Counted from the stretch's first letter, positions 8,373 through 16,796 are shown. The stretch: DNA of 20,802 bases from an uncultured Eubacterium sp. (GCA_900547255.1 URGC01000037.1:1-20802), one strand, 5' to 3'. A program made the numbers and translations. The notes: a model not told the origin generated them from the letters alone.

Positions 8373-9611
8373 TTACATTGAAAATGTCATAATTGCAGGA
8401 AACATAATGATTCCCATAACCACAACAAGCATCATAACCATCGGAAACAACATCTTGGTTCCAGCTTCCTCCCCATATTTCCTTGCCAGATTCTTTCTGT
8501 CCTCAAATGCGTCAATTGCTTCCAGCTCAAGAAGATTCACAAGTTCCCTCGAACCCTTCTTTAGATTCTGTACAACCAGTGAACTGAATTTAAGATACTC
8601 TTTGGTGTCACATCTTGTTCCAAATTCTCCATATGCATTAATCTCTGATACACCGGAATTCATCTGGTATAACGTATACGCCATCTCCTCATACACATAC
8701 TTCTTTGAAACCTTTTTCTGTGCGAGCCGCTCTTTATATTCATTCACAATATGGCTCCATGCCATTCTCACAGTCATTCCGGCTCCCATTAAAAGTGCAA
8801 GCTTGTGAATCATCTCCGAATAATCCCTCTTCAGCTCCTCCGCCCTTTTCTTCGCCGCATCCTCCGTCTTTTTCTTCTCACCAGCATACACTGCACACAC
8901 AGCAGCAACTCCAAGCAGCACAATAATAAAAACATTATTCCACTCCGTTCTCTTCTGATATGATATCTGTTCCCCACTGATATTATCCGGAAGCTTCACA
9001 TTATCCTCTGTCGGATTATCCACCAGCGAAGTCTCAATCTTATCTTTTATCCACTGTTTTTTAGTCTCACTATCATTAAGGTCAGGCGCACATACTGTGA
9101 CATGATAGTCCTTCTGCCTTATCCAGCCCTCATACTTGATTACACAGCTTATATCAATATTCTTCTTTTCTCCAGCCTGCATATTCATGTTATTAATGCT
9201 TCCGTCATAATTAATAAGCTCATAATCATCAAACAACCATTGCAGGGAAAATGGATACCCTTCAATTGTGTCCGGAAAATTCAATTTTTTATCCACACTG
9301 TCTAACGAGTCATTCTCTCCTGGCACAATATTATCAAGTACCTTCTCCGCCTCATCAAAAGCCTGCTCTATATTATTCTCCCCATATTGCAGAGGCTGTA
9401 TGACAATATCCATATTAAAGTCATTCCCATCAGAATCACTCACTTTAACAGGTACAATTCTTTCTATTGAATTAATATCCGGACGTTTAGTATCCTCGTT
9501 CGTAATTGATGTATCCATGCAATACAGATATGCATACAATGCCGCTGTCACAATAGTTATAACCGCTATAACAAACACTTTTTTCTTAGTATCACTACAC
9601 TTCAATATCAA
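8373..9611 (-). CDS. tadC: TadC-like type II secretion F family protein with an added extracytoplasmic domain
   Basis: The protein has 412 residues. A first membrane segment lies at about 11-31, then some 190 residues of polar sequence (32-222) that should face outside. A second membrane segment is at 226-243, a cytoplasmic T2SSF-like four-helix region at about 263-385 (LALLMGAGMTVRMAW, then KYGEEAGTKMLFPM), and a last membrane segment at 387-409. TadC forms the inner-membrane platform with TadB. Typical TadC proteins lack such a large N-terminal external domain. The start is a TTG inside the end of tadB, giving a 17-base overlap with no clear ribosome site, so coupled initiation is likely. 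Confidence 0.85.
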   Translation of the reverse strand: MILKCSDTKKKVFVIAVITIVTAALYAYLYCMDTSITNEDTKRPDINSIERIVPVKVSDSDGNDFNMDIVIQPLQYGENNIEQAFDEAEKVLDNIVPGENDSLDSVDKKLNFPDTIEGYPFSLQWLFDDYELINYDGSINNMNMQAGEKKNIDISCVIKYEGWIRQKDYHVTVCAPDLNDSETKKQWIKDKIETSLVDNPTEDNVKLPDNISGEQISYQKRTEWNNVFIIVLLGVAAVCAVYAGEKKKTEDAAKKRAEELKRDYSEMIHKLALLMGAGMTVRMAWSHIVNEYKERLAQKKVSKKYVYEEMAYTLYQMNSGVSEINAYGEFGTRCDTKEYLKFSSLVVQNLKKGSRELVNLLELEAIDAFEDRKNLARKYGEEAGTKMLFPMVMMLVVVMGIIMFPAIMTFSM

Positions 9612-10398
9612 TGATTTTTCTGGTAACCCTGTTCATTATGGCTACAACTCCAAGACACACACTCATGAATACTATGCCAAGAGCATTGTGATACAATGGC
9701 TCCATGAATTCTGGCGATGTTACTCTTAGATACGCTATAATTCCAAATGGCATAACAGACATAACCGACGCCTCCATTCTTTTTCCGCTGAGTGCTGTCT
9801 GTATCTGCGAATCGACTTCAATCTTGTCCCTTATCGTATTTGCTGTATTCTTTATAATTGATATAAGGTCACCGCCACTGCGCTTGGCATAGCTGAAGAC
9901 ATCTGAGAAATACATGATATCTTCTATCTGTGTTTTCCCCGCAAATTCATTAAGTGCCAGTTCAATATTTTCATTGTTGCCAATTCTCCTGACAATCTCC
10001 TTAAAGCATCTTACTATTGAAGAATTCTCCCCATATAAAGCAATAAGTTCTTTCACAGATTCACGGAATGAATTTTCAATTGAATAACCCGCATTTAAAG
10101 AAAATGACACAGCAACCATTCCATCCTTAAACTGCGTTACCAGTCTCCTCCTTTCCCTGTTAATCTTTTCCCCAGCCTTATTCTTACAGTATAATAATAT
10201 ATAAGGAGACAAAAACAGCATTCCCCACAACGTATCGTAGAACAGAAAGCTTATTATCAATATGGCTGTAGCACCTTTAGCAGACCAGATACTAATATCC
10301 CGCGCGCTGCATTTTCTCAAGATTGATAAGTCCGGCTGAAACCTTGACAAGTCCACCTTCAACCCTGCCGTCTTTCTCGCCGGTTTCTTTGAATTCAT
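9595..10398 (-). CDS. tadB: TadB-like type II secretion F family platform protein
   Basis: The protein is 267 residues from ATG 10398. The order is: N-terminal membrane segment around SAKGATAILIISFLF, a short second hydrophobic segment, a cytoplasmic T2SSF region (VTQFKDGMVAVSFSLNAGYS, then FSYAKRSGGDLISIIKNTAN) and C-terminal membrane segments ending RKIIDIEV. It is the inner-membrane platform partner of TadC and of the TadA ATPase. The start is unsettled. The frame runs back to a TTG at 10446, and the ATG at 10398 overlaps tadA by 107 bases. GTG 10356 or TTG 10362 would shorten the overlap and still keep the segment DLSRFQPDLSILRK. No start has a strong ribosome site. Confidence 0.82.
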   Translation of the reverse strand: MNSKKPARKTAGLKVDLSRFQPDLSILRKCSARDISIWSAKGATAILIISFLFYDTLWGMLFLSPYILLYCKNKAGEKINRERRRLVTQFKDGMVAVSFSLNAGYSIENSFRESVKELIALYGENSSIVRCFKEIVRRIGNNENIELALNEFAGKTQIEDIMYFSDVFSYAKRSGGDLISIIKNTANTIRDKIEVDSQIQTALSGKRMEASVMSVMPFGIIAYLRVTSPEFMEPLYHNALGIVFMSVCLGVVAIMNRVTRKIIDIEV

Positions 10399-11515
10399 AC
10401 AATGTGTTGTATGCGATTTCTCCTTTACTAAGACCTTTGATTTCAACTATCTTCAACACCCTCCTTGTCTTATCACGAAGCCTCCCCAGATGCACGATAA
10501 TATCTATGGCTGCCGATATCTGCTGTCTCACTGCTGACACTGGCATATCCATTCCCATAAGCACCATTGTCTCCAATCTTGCCATCATATCAGAAGGACT
10601 GTTGCCATGTCCGGTGGAAAGACTTCCATCATGTCCGGTACTCATGGCCTGAATCATATCAAGAGTCTCCTCGCCACGCACTTCGCCAACTATAATTCTG
10701 TCAGGACGCATTCGCAGGCTTGCCCTTATTAAATCTCTTATGCTCACTGCATTCTTTCCTTCTACATTGGCATTTCTTGCTTCAAGCCGCACAAGATTGT
10801 CTACATTTTTCAACTGTAACTCTGCTGAATCTTCAATTGTTATAACTCTTTCATCTTTGGGAATAAAATTAGACAGCACATTAAGAAATGTTGTTTTACC
10901 ACTTCCTGTTGCGCCTGAGATAAATAGATTGTACTTTGCCTTAACTGCTTTCTCTAAGAAATCTGCTGCCTCTTCTGTTATCGAGCCAATCTCAATCAGC
11001 TTCTCTATCGTAAGCGGAATCTCAAAGAATTTTCTTATAGTTATGACTGGTCCGTTAAGTGCTATTGGCGGCAGTACTATACTGACTCGCGAGCCATCAC
11101 TGAGCCTCGTATCAACTATAGGAACAGAGGCATTGACAATCTTGTTAGATAGTGCAGCTATCTTCTGGGCTATATCCGAAAGCTTCTGTTCACTTTCAAA
11201 CATCTTATCGAGCTTTTCTATATGTCCGTTTCTTTCAATAAATATATTCTCTGTTCCATTAATCATAATCTCCGTCACTGAATCATCTTCCAGTATGTCT
11301 GACAATATATCCAGACGCCGCATTGCATTAAATACTGCTGCTCCAAGTCTTTGTCTTCTATCAACAGAAATCATCATACTGCGGCTTTTTTCAATGATGC
11401 AATTCTCTATAACTTCCAGAAGCTCATCATTATCAATATCAACCGATGTATCGATACGCTCATAAACCATATTCTTTATCGCCACAACCAGCTCAACATC
11501 ATTATTATTAACCAT
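10292..11515 (-). CDS. tadA: TadA/CpaF secretion ATPase of the Tad pilus
   Basis: This 407-residue cytoplasmic ATPase of the GspE/VirB11 superfamily powers Flp pilus assembly. Visible motifs are Walker A GATGSGKT at 201-208, the Asp box ITIEDSAEL at 226-234, Walker B RIIVGEVRG at 273-281 and the His box STGHDGSLSTGH at 292-303. The N-terminal domain contains SVTEIMINGTENIFIE (about 79-94), typical of CpaF. Its length is normal for the compact CpaF form. The ATG lies 2 bases after the tadZ stop with a weak ribosome site, consistent with coupling. Its 3' end overlaps the tadB frame. Confidence 0.96.
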   Translation of the reverse strand: MVNNNDVELVVAIKNMVYERIDTSVDIDNDELLEVIENCIIEKSRSMMISVDRRQRLGAAVFNAMRRLDILSDILEDDSVTEIMINGTENIFIERNGHIEKLDKMFESEQKLSDIAQKIAALSNKIVNASVPIVDTRLSDGSRVSIVLPPIALNGPVITIRKFFEIPLTIEKLIEIGSITEEAADFLEKAVKAKYNLFISGATGSGKTTFLNVLSNFIPKDERVITIEDSAELQLKNVDNLVRLEARNANVEGKNAVSIRDLIRASLRMRPDRIIVGEVRGEETLDMIQAMSTGHDGSLSTGHGNSPSDMMARLETMVLMGMDMPVSAVRQQISAAIDIIVHLGRLRDKTRRVLKIVEIKGLSKGEIAYNTLYEFKETGEKDGRVEGGLVKVSAGLINLEKMQRAGY

Positions 11516-11517
11516 AA

Positions 11518-12528
11518 CTAATCCGCATCACCCCTGTCATCACATCCAATCATCGACCTGACATACCGGTACATGCTGCTGTATGTAATCCTCTCCAAGA
11601 ATCCTTCCCCCATATCATCACCGCTCTCTGGCAGCTCTACCTTCGATATCCTGTCAAGCACATGTCCCATTCCAGTGTTGGCATAATAGTTCTCAAAATC
11701 AGCCATTCTGTTAACTGATATATAGTCATTCCTTACCGGCGTATACACAACCTTGCATGATTCAAGCAGTCTCCACGGCTGACGCAGTGCCGAAGATATG
11801 TCCACAATGACAGCCTCATATCCAAACATCTCCCCAAGCTTTTCTATAAAGTCTGCCATCTCGTCTGCTCCAACATTGGAAATATCTTCGCTGCACACTA
11901 CCGGCGGTATATAATCAACGCCTGACACGCTTTTGATTGTCTGCTCAATCTTATCTCTTGCAGATACCCCGCTTTGTCTGTAAAAATATACCGCATCCGA
12001 CAATGTATATTGATTATCTGATACAAGAATCCCCGATAATCCTGAAAACTCCTCAAGATTGATATATAACACTTTGTATTTTTCGGACATAACCTTTGCC
12101 ATACATAATGCAAATGACTGTCTCGCCATCACATTTACCGGTGAATAAATACCTATAATCTCCATTGTTTTAAGGTGAGTACTGCGCTTTAAATCACCCT
12201 TAATAATTATCTCACTGTAAATCTTATCAAGAGACTGATATCTGTATATACTGCGGCATGCCTGTCCATTAAATTCGCAGTCCTCGTTAATCAACGCCTC
12301 CTCTGTAAGAACAATAATCTTTCCCTTATAAGCGCCTGAGAGCCAGTCATTCATACTGTTCTCACATACAAGCACAACATCAGGGACTGTCTCTTTCAGA
12401 TATTTTTTCAGCTCCTGTGCCCCGGTAAACAGCATTACATTAAACTGTGACTGGGCTTTCTTTAACAGTCCACTGAACAGTCTCCTGCCATATGAAGCCT
12501 CCTCATCATAGATAACACATGTCTTCAA
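11518..12528 (-). CDS. tadZ: TadZ/CpaE-like protein with a degenerate ATP site
   Basis: In this 336-residue protein, residues 1-110 resemble an atypical receiver domain (CVIYDEE, then VPDVVLVCEN). Residues 120-320 resemble a MinD/ParA-like fold (MEIIGIYSP, YKVLYINLEEF, YEAVIVDISS). TadZ/CpaE proteins localise pilus machinery in the cytoplasm. The deviant Walker A is notable: where KGGxGKT is expected, the sequence reads SPVNVMARQSF (129-139), with no GK[ST]. ATP binding is therefore doubtful. The start is TTG 12528 with AAGGGGG about 11 bases upstream. It sits between prepilin peptidase 1 (17-base gap) and tadA (2-base gap). Confidence 0.85.
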   Translation of the reverse strand: MKTCVIYDEEASYGRRLFSGLLKKAQSQFNVMLFTGAQELKKYLKETVPDVVLVCENSMNDWLSGAYKGKIIVLTEEALINEDCEFNGQACRSIYRYQSLDKIYSEIIIKGDLKRSTHLKTMEIIGIYSPVNVMARQSFALCMAKVMSEKYKVLYINLEEFSGLSGILVSDNQYTLSDAVYFYRQSGVSARDKIEQTIKSVSGVDYIPPVVCSEDISNVGADEMADFIEKLGEMFGYEAVIVDISSALRQPWRLLESCKVVYTPVRNDYISVNRMADFENYYANTGMGHVLDRISKVELPESGDDMGEGFLERITYSSMYRYVRSMIGCDDRGDAD

Positions 12529-12545
12529 CTAATATAATTCCCCCT

Positions 12546-13046
12546 TCACATAAATAACCTTTCTGCCATCACGAATACATTCCCAATAAATATTCCAATG
12601 GAAAAATGTGTCGCATGCAGATTCCATCCTTTAACATCAACAACCTTTCCACACCTTGCAATTATTTCAATAACTCCTATAATCACCCCTGCGATAAGAC
12701 TTATGACCAACATTCCACACACATACCCATAACCAGTCAACATCCCACATACCATAAACAACTTTACATCACCAGCTCCTATACCATACATTATGTACAC
12801 AGCCAGCGCCGCTGCAAATCCTATACCACCTCCCGCACACACATCAATAATCATATTCATGTTACCGTTAACAACGCAATCAACAACCGCAATCATACAC
12901 GCCAGAATAACCCCCGGCATTATAATCTTATTAGATATCCGGAATCTTCTTATATCATCCACAACTGCACAGCAAAGTATAACAAGCAGAACCACCGCCC
13001 TCGCCCATGCTGTAACGTCTAACCCCTTTAACACATCAACAATCAC
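12546..13046 (-). CDS. Prepilin peptidase (A24 family), first gene of the Tad operon
   Basis: This 166-residue polytopic membrane protein has the A24 aspartates in VVDDIRRFRISN (D31) and GIGAGDVKLF (D93), both embedded between hydrophobic helices. The second motif is a closer match to the canonical GxGD-K than in the other peptidase of this operon. It probably cleaves the Flp prepilin leader. The start is GTG 13046 with GGGAGGAG about 9 bases upstream, a strong site. As the first gene on the minus strand it should be closest to the operon promoter, which I could not pin down in the 128 bases shared with the divergent DUF2508 gene. A TTGACA at 13127-13122 lacks a well-spaced -10 box. Confidence 0.92.
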   Translation of the reverse strand: MIVDVLKGLDVTAWARAVVLLVILCCAVVDDIRRFRISNKIIMPGVILACMIAVVDCVVNGNMNMIIDVCAGGGIGFAAALAVYIMYGIGAGDVKLFMVCGMLTGYGYVCGMLVISLIAGVIIGVIEIIARCGKVVDVKGWNLHATHFSIGIFIGNVFVMAERLFM

Positions 13047-13090
13047 TTATAGCCACTCCTCCCTGTGAAATCTTATCAAATTGCAATAAT

Positions 13091-13119
13091 TTTACATTTC
13101 GCTGCATATATACTAATAA
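13091..13119 (+). promoter_or_regulatory. Candidate promoter for the DUF2508 gene
   Basis: TTTACA (13091-13096) and TAATAA (13114-13119) are 17 bases apart and lie upstream of the DUF2508 start. The match is by eye only and moderate. Confidence 0.33.
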
Positions 13120-13174
13120 ACTGTCAATAATCCAGATATTAGTAACTGTAAATATGTATGGAAATGAGGTAAAT

Positions 13175-13399
13175 ATGGGATTATTAAAAAAGAAATCTGT
13201 TCCGGTTACTTATAACCAGAAATATCTTAAAGATGAATTAAGAATGACTCAGGATGCTCTAAGTGTTGCGTATTCTAATCTGGATAACGCAACTGACCCT
13301 GACCTGATAGACTGCTATATATACCAGCTTAATTCTGTCCAGAAAAGATATAAATATCTGTTAGAACAAGCCAGACAATACGAGTCAAGTATCCAGTAA
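13175..13399 (+). CDS. DUF2508 family small protein
   Basis: The product has 74 residues from the chosen ATG. GAGG lies 5 bases before ATG 13175, whereas the earlier in-frame ATG at 13154 has no ribosome site. The protein is charged and helical, without membrane segments. The segment DATDPDLIDCYIYQLNSVQK-like followed by RYKYLLEQAR matches the DUF2508/YaaL pattern (DPDLID...YxYLL). The function of the family is unknown. It is transcribed away from the Tad operon and stands alone, with a hairpin terminator candidate about 105 bases downstream. Confidence 0.8.
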   Translation: MGLLKKKSVPVTYNQKYLKDELRMTQDALSVAYSNLDNATDPDLIDCYIYQLNSVQKRYKYLLEQARQYESSIQ

Positions 13400-13504
13400 T
13401 ATCAAACTCCAGTTATTTAGTTTGCGTGTGTTGGTTGTATATGTATATTATCACTATATTTATACTATGTCAATACTTTTTATTTAAAAATATAACAAAT
13501 CAAA

Positions 13505-13554
13505 AAATCCAGTTGTGATTCAATATGCATTTACATATCTCCACAACTGGATTT
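13505..13554. terminator. Hairpin terminator between convergent DUF2508 and aquaporin genes
   Basis: The 13-base arm AAATCCAGTTGTG (13505-13517) pairs perfectly with CACAACTGGATTT (13542-13554). The 24-base loop contains a further ATATG/CATAT pair. On the minus strand the stem runs into TTTTTT (13507-13502), so it best serves the aquaporin gene. The plus side has a weaker T run, so it may work in both directions. The rest of 13400-13664 holds a smaller ACATTAA/TTAATGT repeat (13567-13593) and no gene that I can support. Confidence 0.6.
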
Positions 13555-13664
13555 AATATTAATCTGACATTAATCTTATTACTATGTTAATGTATTAGAA
13601 GTTACCTTCAACAACATATACAAGGGGGATTGATAAAAAGTTATATTTTATTAAAATTTTTTAA

Positions 13665-14486
13665 TTATGCTTCTGTTGAGCTTTCAGCCACAGCATCTTC
13701 CACAGTAACAATCTCGGAATCATCTGCGATAACAGTCTCAGTCTCTGCGGCAGCCTTAGCCTTCTTCTCAGATGTTAAGAACATGTATACAACCGCTGCA
13801 AGAAGTCCGCCTGCAAGTGGTCCTGCAACGAATACCCATACCTGTGTGAGTGGTGTGATATCGCCTGTCACAGCTCTTACAATAGCTGGTCCAAAGCTTC
13901 TTGCCGGGTTAACGCCTGTTCCTGTGAAAGGAATACCAAAAAGATGAACTGCTGTGAGCGCAATACCGATAACGATACCAGCTACACTGCTGTACTCTTT
14001 CTTAGATGTAACGCCTAATACTGTTATTACAAATATAAATGAAAGAATAATCTCTACTATAAGCGCACCCCACATATTAATCTGTAAGAATCCACCTAAT
14101 TCGCCATACCCATTAGTTCCAAGACCTGTGAGATTGTATCCATATGACTGGTACTGTGAAAGAATATCTGCATTAAATGTCTTAGAGATTCCAAGAAGTG
14201 CAAATGCTGCTGCAATTCCACCTAATACCTGTGCTGCGATATATCCACATAAATCTGCAAGTCCCATTTTACCTGATACGAATACGCCAAGAGAAACGGC
14301 TGGGTTAATGTGACATCCAGATATATTACCTATTGAATATGCCATAGCTGTAACTGTCATGCCAAATACAAGTGCAATTCCGACAATACCAAGTAATCCC
14401 TGATATCCTGCTGTAAATGATGCAGCACCGCATGCTACGAATGTAAGCACGAAAGTTCCGATGAATTCTGCCAAATACTTCTTCAT
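13665..14486 (-). CDS. MIP family aquaporin (AqpZ-like)
   Basis: This 273-residue channel has six predicted helices. The two pore motifs are present: GCHINPAVSLGVF and GTGVNPARSFGPA. The helix before the second motif has AVHLFGIPFTG, giving the histidine typical of water-selective channels. The residue after NPAR is Ser, not the Asp of glycerol facilitators such as GlpF. I therefore read it as a water channel rather than a glycerol facilitator, with other small solutes possible. The protein ends in an unusual acidic cytoplasmic tail of about 35 residues (EKKAKAAAETET onwards). ATG 14486 has GAGG about 7 bases upstream. The gene stands alone, divergent from the muramidase gene. Confidence 0.93.
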   Translation of the reverse strand: MKKYLAEFIGTFVLTFVACGAASFTAGYQGLLGIVGIALVFGMTVTAMAYSIGNISGCHINPAVSLGVFVSGKMGLADLCGYIAAQVLGGIAAAFALLGISKTFNADILSQYQSYGYNLTGLGTNGYGELGGFLQINMWGALIVEIILSFIFVITVLGVTSKKEYSSVAGIVIGIALTAVHLFGIPFTGTGVNPARSFGPAIVRAVTGDITPLTQVWVFVAGPLAGGLLAAVVYMFLTSEKKAKAAAETETVIADDSEIVTVEDAVAESSTEA

Positions 14487-14555
14487 TATTAGTCCTCATT
14501 TCTGCATTTTTAAATGCGTGTTATTAAAAACAATACTATTAATTATTTATCTTTC

Positions 14556-14584
14556 TTGATAAATCTGATATGATAGTATATGTT
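14556..14584 (+). promoter_or_regulatory. Candidate promoter for the GH25 muramidase gene
   Basis: TTGATA (14556-14561) and TATGTT (14579-14584) have a 17-base spacer and lie about 64 bases before the start codon. A TATGAT at 14569-14574 is an alternative -10 with a poorer -35. By eye only. Confidence 0.3.
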
Positions 14585-14647
14585 TAACGTATTAAAGAAT
14601 AACACAATATTTTTTATTTTACAATATTCTATGGAGGTCACGCTATA

Positions 14648-15667
14648 ATGAACAGCAAGAAACGAACAAGAACGCTGCTTTCAATAATTATGATTCTGGC
14701 GGTTATTCTGCTTGTAGTTGTACTCGTTGGAAGTTTCATGTTCTTCAGATTTGGTATGTGGAAGGCATGGAAAAACCGTGGTTCACGATTCTACACACCA
14801 GCCCAGATTACAGGGATTAAAGAGAATTCTTATGAACAGGGAGAAAATGCTCTTGTCGACAACATAAAAGAACGTCTTGAGGGTGGCACAGGCATCAATG
14901 CCATATTAAGACAACTCTATCCTGACAGCTACATTTATACAATCAATGGACACTACTATTTCTCTCCTATTGATTACAATCTTAAGATGAACTCTCTTAA
15001 CAATAACTGTTTCATCAAAGATGCTGATACAGGCGAGATAACTTATAACGATGGAAAAATCACATCCCACAAGGGTATTGATGTATCTAAGTATCAGGGA
15101 ACAATTGACTGGAGCAAGGTTAAGAACAGCGGTGTTGAATACGCCATTATAAGATGTGGATACCGCGGATATGAGAGCGGAACTATCACTCAGGATTCTA
15201 ATTTTGATAACTATGCACGTAATGCTCTTGCTAAAGACATCAATATCGGTGCTTATTTCTATACTCAGGCATTAACTAAGGAAGAAGCCGAGGAAGAAGC
15301 TGATTTCGTTATCAACTGCTTAAAGCCATACAATGTAACTTATCCTATATGTCTTGACGTAGAGGATGCGTCTGGCAGCGGTGCCCGTCAGGAGACACTC
15401 ACTAACGAACAGCTCACTGATGTAGTTATCGCTTTCTGTGACAGAATCAAGGCTGCCGGCTACACACCTATGATATACGCTAACGGCAGATATTTCGCAG
15501 GCCGACTTGATATGGAAAGACTTGAAGATTATGAGAAATGGTATGCCATGTATGCTGACACTCCATATATCCCATATGAGATTTCAATGTGGCAGTACAC
15601 AAGCTCTGGACAGGTCGATGGAATAAGCGGCAATGTCGATATGAATATAAGTTTTAAGACATGGTAG
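14648..15667 (+). CDS. Membrane-anchored GH25 muramidase
   Basis: In this 339-residue protein an N-terminal basic stretch and a membrane helix at about 9-34 anchor it with the rest outside. A roughly 100-residue linker region follows, then a GH25 domain from about residue 140 to the end. It opens with GIDVSKYQGTIDW (D145) and carries the catalytic LDVED (D237, E239). GH25 enzymes cut the MurNAc-GlcNAc bond of peptidoglycan. The anchor rather than a cleaved signal suggests a housekeeping wall-remodelling role, not a phage lysin; no holin or phage genes are near. ATG 14648 has GGAGG about 10 bases upstream. A strong terminator follows. Confidence 0.93.
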   Translation: MNSKKRTRTLLSIIMILAVILLVVVLVGSFMFFRFGMWKAWKNRGSRFYTPAQITGIKENSYEQGENALVDNIKERLEGGTGINAILRQLYPDSYIYTINGHYYFSPIDYNLKMNSLNNNCFIKDADTGEITYNDGKITSHKGIDVSKYQGTIDWSKVKNSGVEYAIIRCGYRGYESGTITQDSNFDNYARNALAKDINIGAYFYTQALTKEEAEEEADFVINCLKPYNVTYPICLDVEDASGSGARQETLTNEQLTDVVIAFCDRIKAAGYTPMIYANGRYFAGRLDMERLEDYEKWYAMYADTPYIPYEISMWQYTSSGQVDGISGNVDMNISFKTW

Positions 15668-15684
15668 AATAATACTAATCAAAT

Positions 15685-15725
15685 AATGGGTTACAGCTTA
15701 TTAAAATAGTAAGCTGTAACCCATT
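15685..15725 (+). terminator. Intrinsic terminator of the GH25 gene
   Basis: AATGGGTTACAGCTTA (15685-15700) pairs perfectly with TAAGCTGTAACCCATT (15710-15725) across a 9-base loop, giving a 16-bp stem. It is followed by the pyrimidine-rich TCTCTTTGTT. It begins 18 bases after the stop codon. Confidence 0.72.
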
Positions 15726-15739
15726 TCTCTTTGTTGTAT

Positions 15740-15774
15740 AAACAGTTAACGAGATCCTTTCGAGTTTACTGTTT
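15740..15774. repeat. Imperfect inverted repeat near the NudC stop
   Basis: AAACAGTTAAC (15740-15750) and GTTTACTGTTT (15764-15774) pair at 10 of 11 positions around a 13-base loop. It could help end minus-strand transcription after nudC, but no T run follows on either strand. Confidence 0.3.
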
Positions 15775-15804
15775 ACCAGTTCTTCCAATGGAAAAACCTC
15801 CTTA

Positions 15805-16773
15805 TTATTGTATATGATTATTTCTATGTTCTCTTGCAAATTTAGCAATCATCTCTCTTGTAAGACTGATTCCATCATCCTCAACGTCAAGCTCGTCTGC
15901 GCTCACCCATTTGCCGACAGACAGCTCTTCTTCCTGCAATATGATTGAAGTATCTCCATCCACTTCACAGTAATATCCATACAGAAGCGAACCAGATAAT
16001 CCCCATGGCTGGCTTTTGTAATACCTTAAATTCCTGACATCAAGCCCTACTTCCTCTTTAACCTCTCTGATTACCGTCTGCTCAACTGTCTCACCAATCT
16101 CTGTAAATCCAGCAACAAGCGCATAATTCTTATAAGCTCGTCCTGCGTACTTGGTTAGCAGTATCTTATCTTTGTCAGTCACGGCTACTATAACTGCCGG
16201 ACAAATCTTAGGATATACAGCATTTTTACAATTAGGGCAGAACATCATTCTCTCTCTGTCGCCATGATGCATAACACTTCCACATCTTCCACAGAATCTG
16301 TTATCACGGTACCATCCATACAGATGAAATGCTGTTATCGAAGCATACGCTGTCTGCTTAGGCTTTGCAATTCTGAATCTGTTGACACCTATAAACTCAT
16401 ACCCTTCCCAGTGGCTCTTATACTCGTCATGTACCGCAGAATCTGCCATCTCTCCTAAGAAGCTTCCTTTCTCATGACTGTTAACCGGCATAGCAAGAAA
16501 ATATCTGCACTCATCAACATTTGCAGAATCCTGCTCCTTATCCTTAATTGATAGAAGATATATAAATTCAAAATCGTCCACAACGAATTTGTCTGGCTCT
16601 TTGCTGTATCCCATCACAAATTCCTTATATGTAGGATATGAGATTGTATCTGTCTTACTATCCTCCCTGCCAAGCAGAGAGCTTCCTTCAAAGAAAAATA
16701 TTATATCGTTATCTTTTGGATGTTCATTCCTGTACTGATTGTCTAATATATATGGTTCAATATCCTGTATCAT
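15805..16773 (-). CDS. nudC: NAD+ diphosphatase (NudC, Nudix hydrolase)
   Basis: The product has 322 residues from the chosen ATG. The N-terminal domain is followed by a zinc ribbon (C161, C164, C179, C182) and a Nudix box at 222-244 (GFTEIGE, then REVKEEVGL). SQPW follows at 254-257, the marker that sets NADH pyrophosphatases apart from other Nudix enzymes; here it continues GLSGS rather than the usual PFPxS. The enzyme splits NAD(H) into NMN(H) and AMP, and homologues also remove NAD caps from RNA. ATG 16773 has GAGGA 5 bases upstream. The alternative GTG at 16785 overlaps that site and is less likely. It follows the second CobW-like gene with a hairpin in between. Confidence 0.93.
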   Translation of the reverse strand: MIQDIEPYILDNQYRNEHPKDNDIIFFFEGSSLLGREDSKTDTISYPTYKEFVMGYSKEPDKFVVDDFEFIYLLSIKDKEQDSANVDECRYFLAMPVNSHEKGSFLGEMADSAVHDEYKSHWEGYEFIGVNRFRIAKPKQTAYASITAFHLYGWYRDNRFCGRCGSVMHHGDRERMMFCPNCKNAVYPKICPAVIVAVTDKDKILLTKYAGRAYKNYALVAGFTEIGETVEQTVIREVKEEVGLDVRNLRYYKSQPWGLSGSLLYGYYCEVDGDTSIILQEEELSVGKWVSADELDVEDDGISLTREMIAKFAREHRNNHIQ

Positions 16774-16796
16774 ACATTTCCTCACACATCAAATAA

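Noticed and set aside
10740..11465. 241-residue plus-strand frame opposite tadA
   Set aside because: tadA has all its catalytic motifs on the minus strand; the plus frame is Ser/Leu-rich shadow sequence with no recognisable domain.
13630..13947. Plus-strand frame after an AAGGGGGA ribosome-like site
   Set aside because: The frame lies almost entirely opposite the aquaporin C-terminus and shows no family features.
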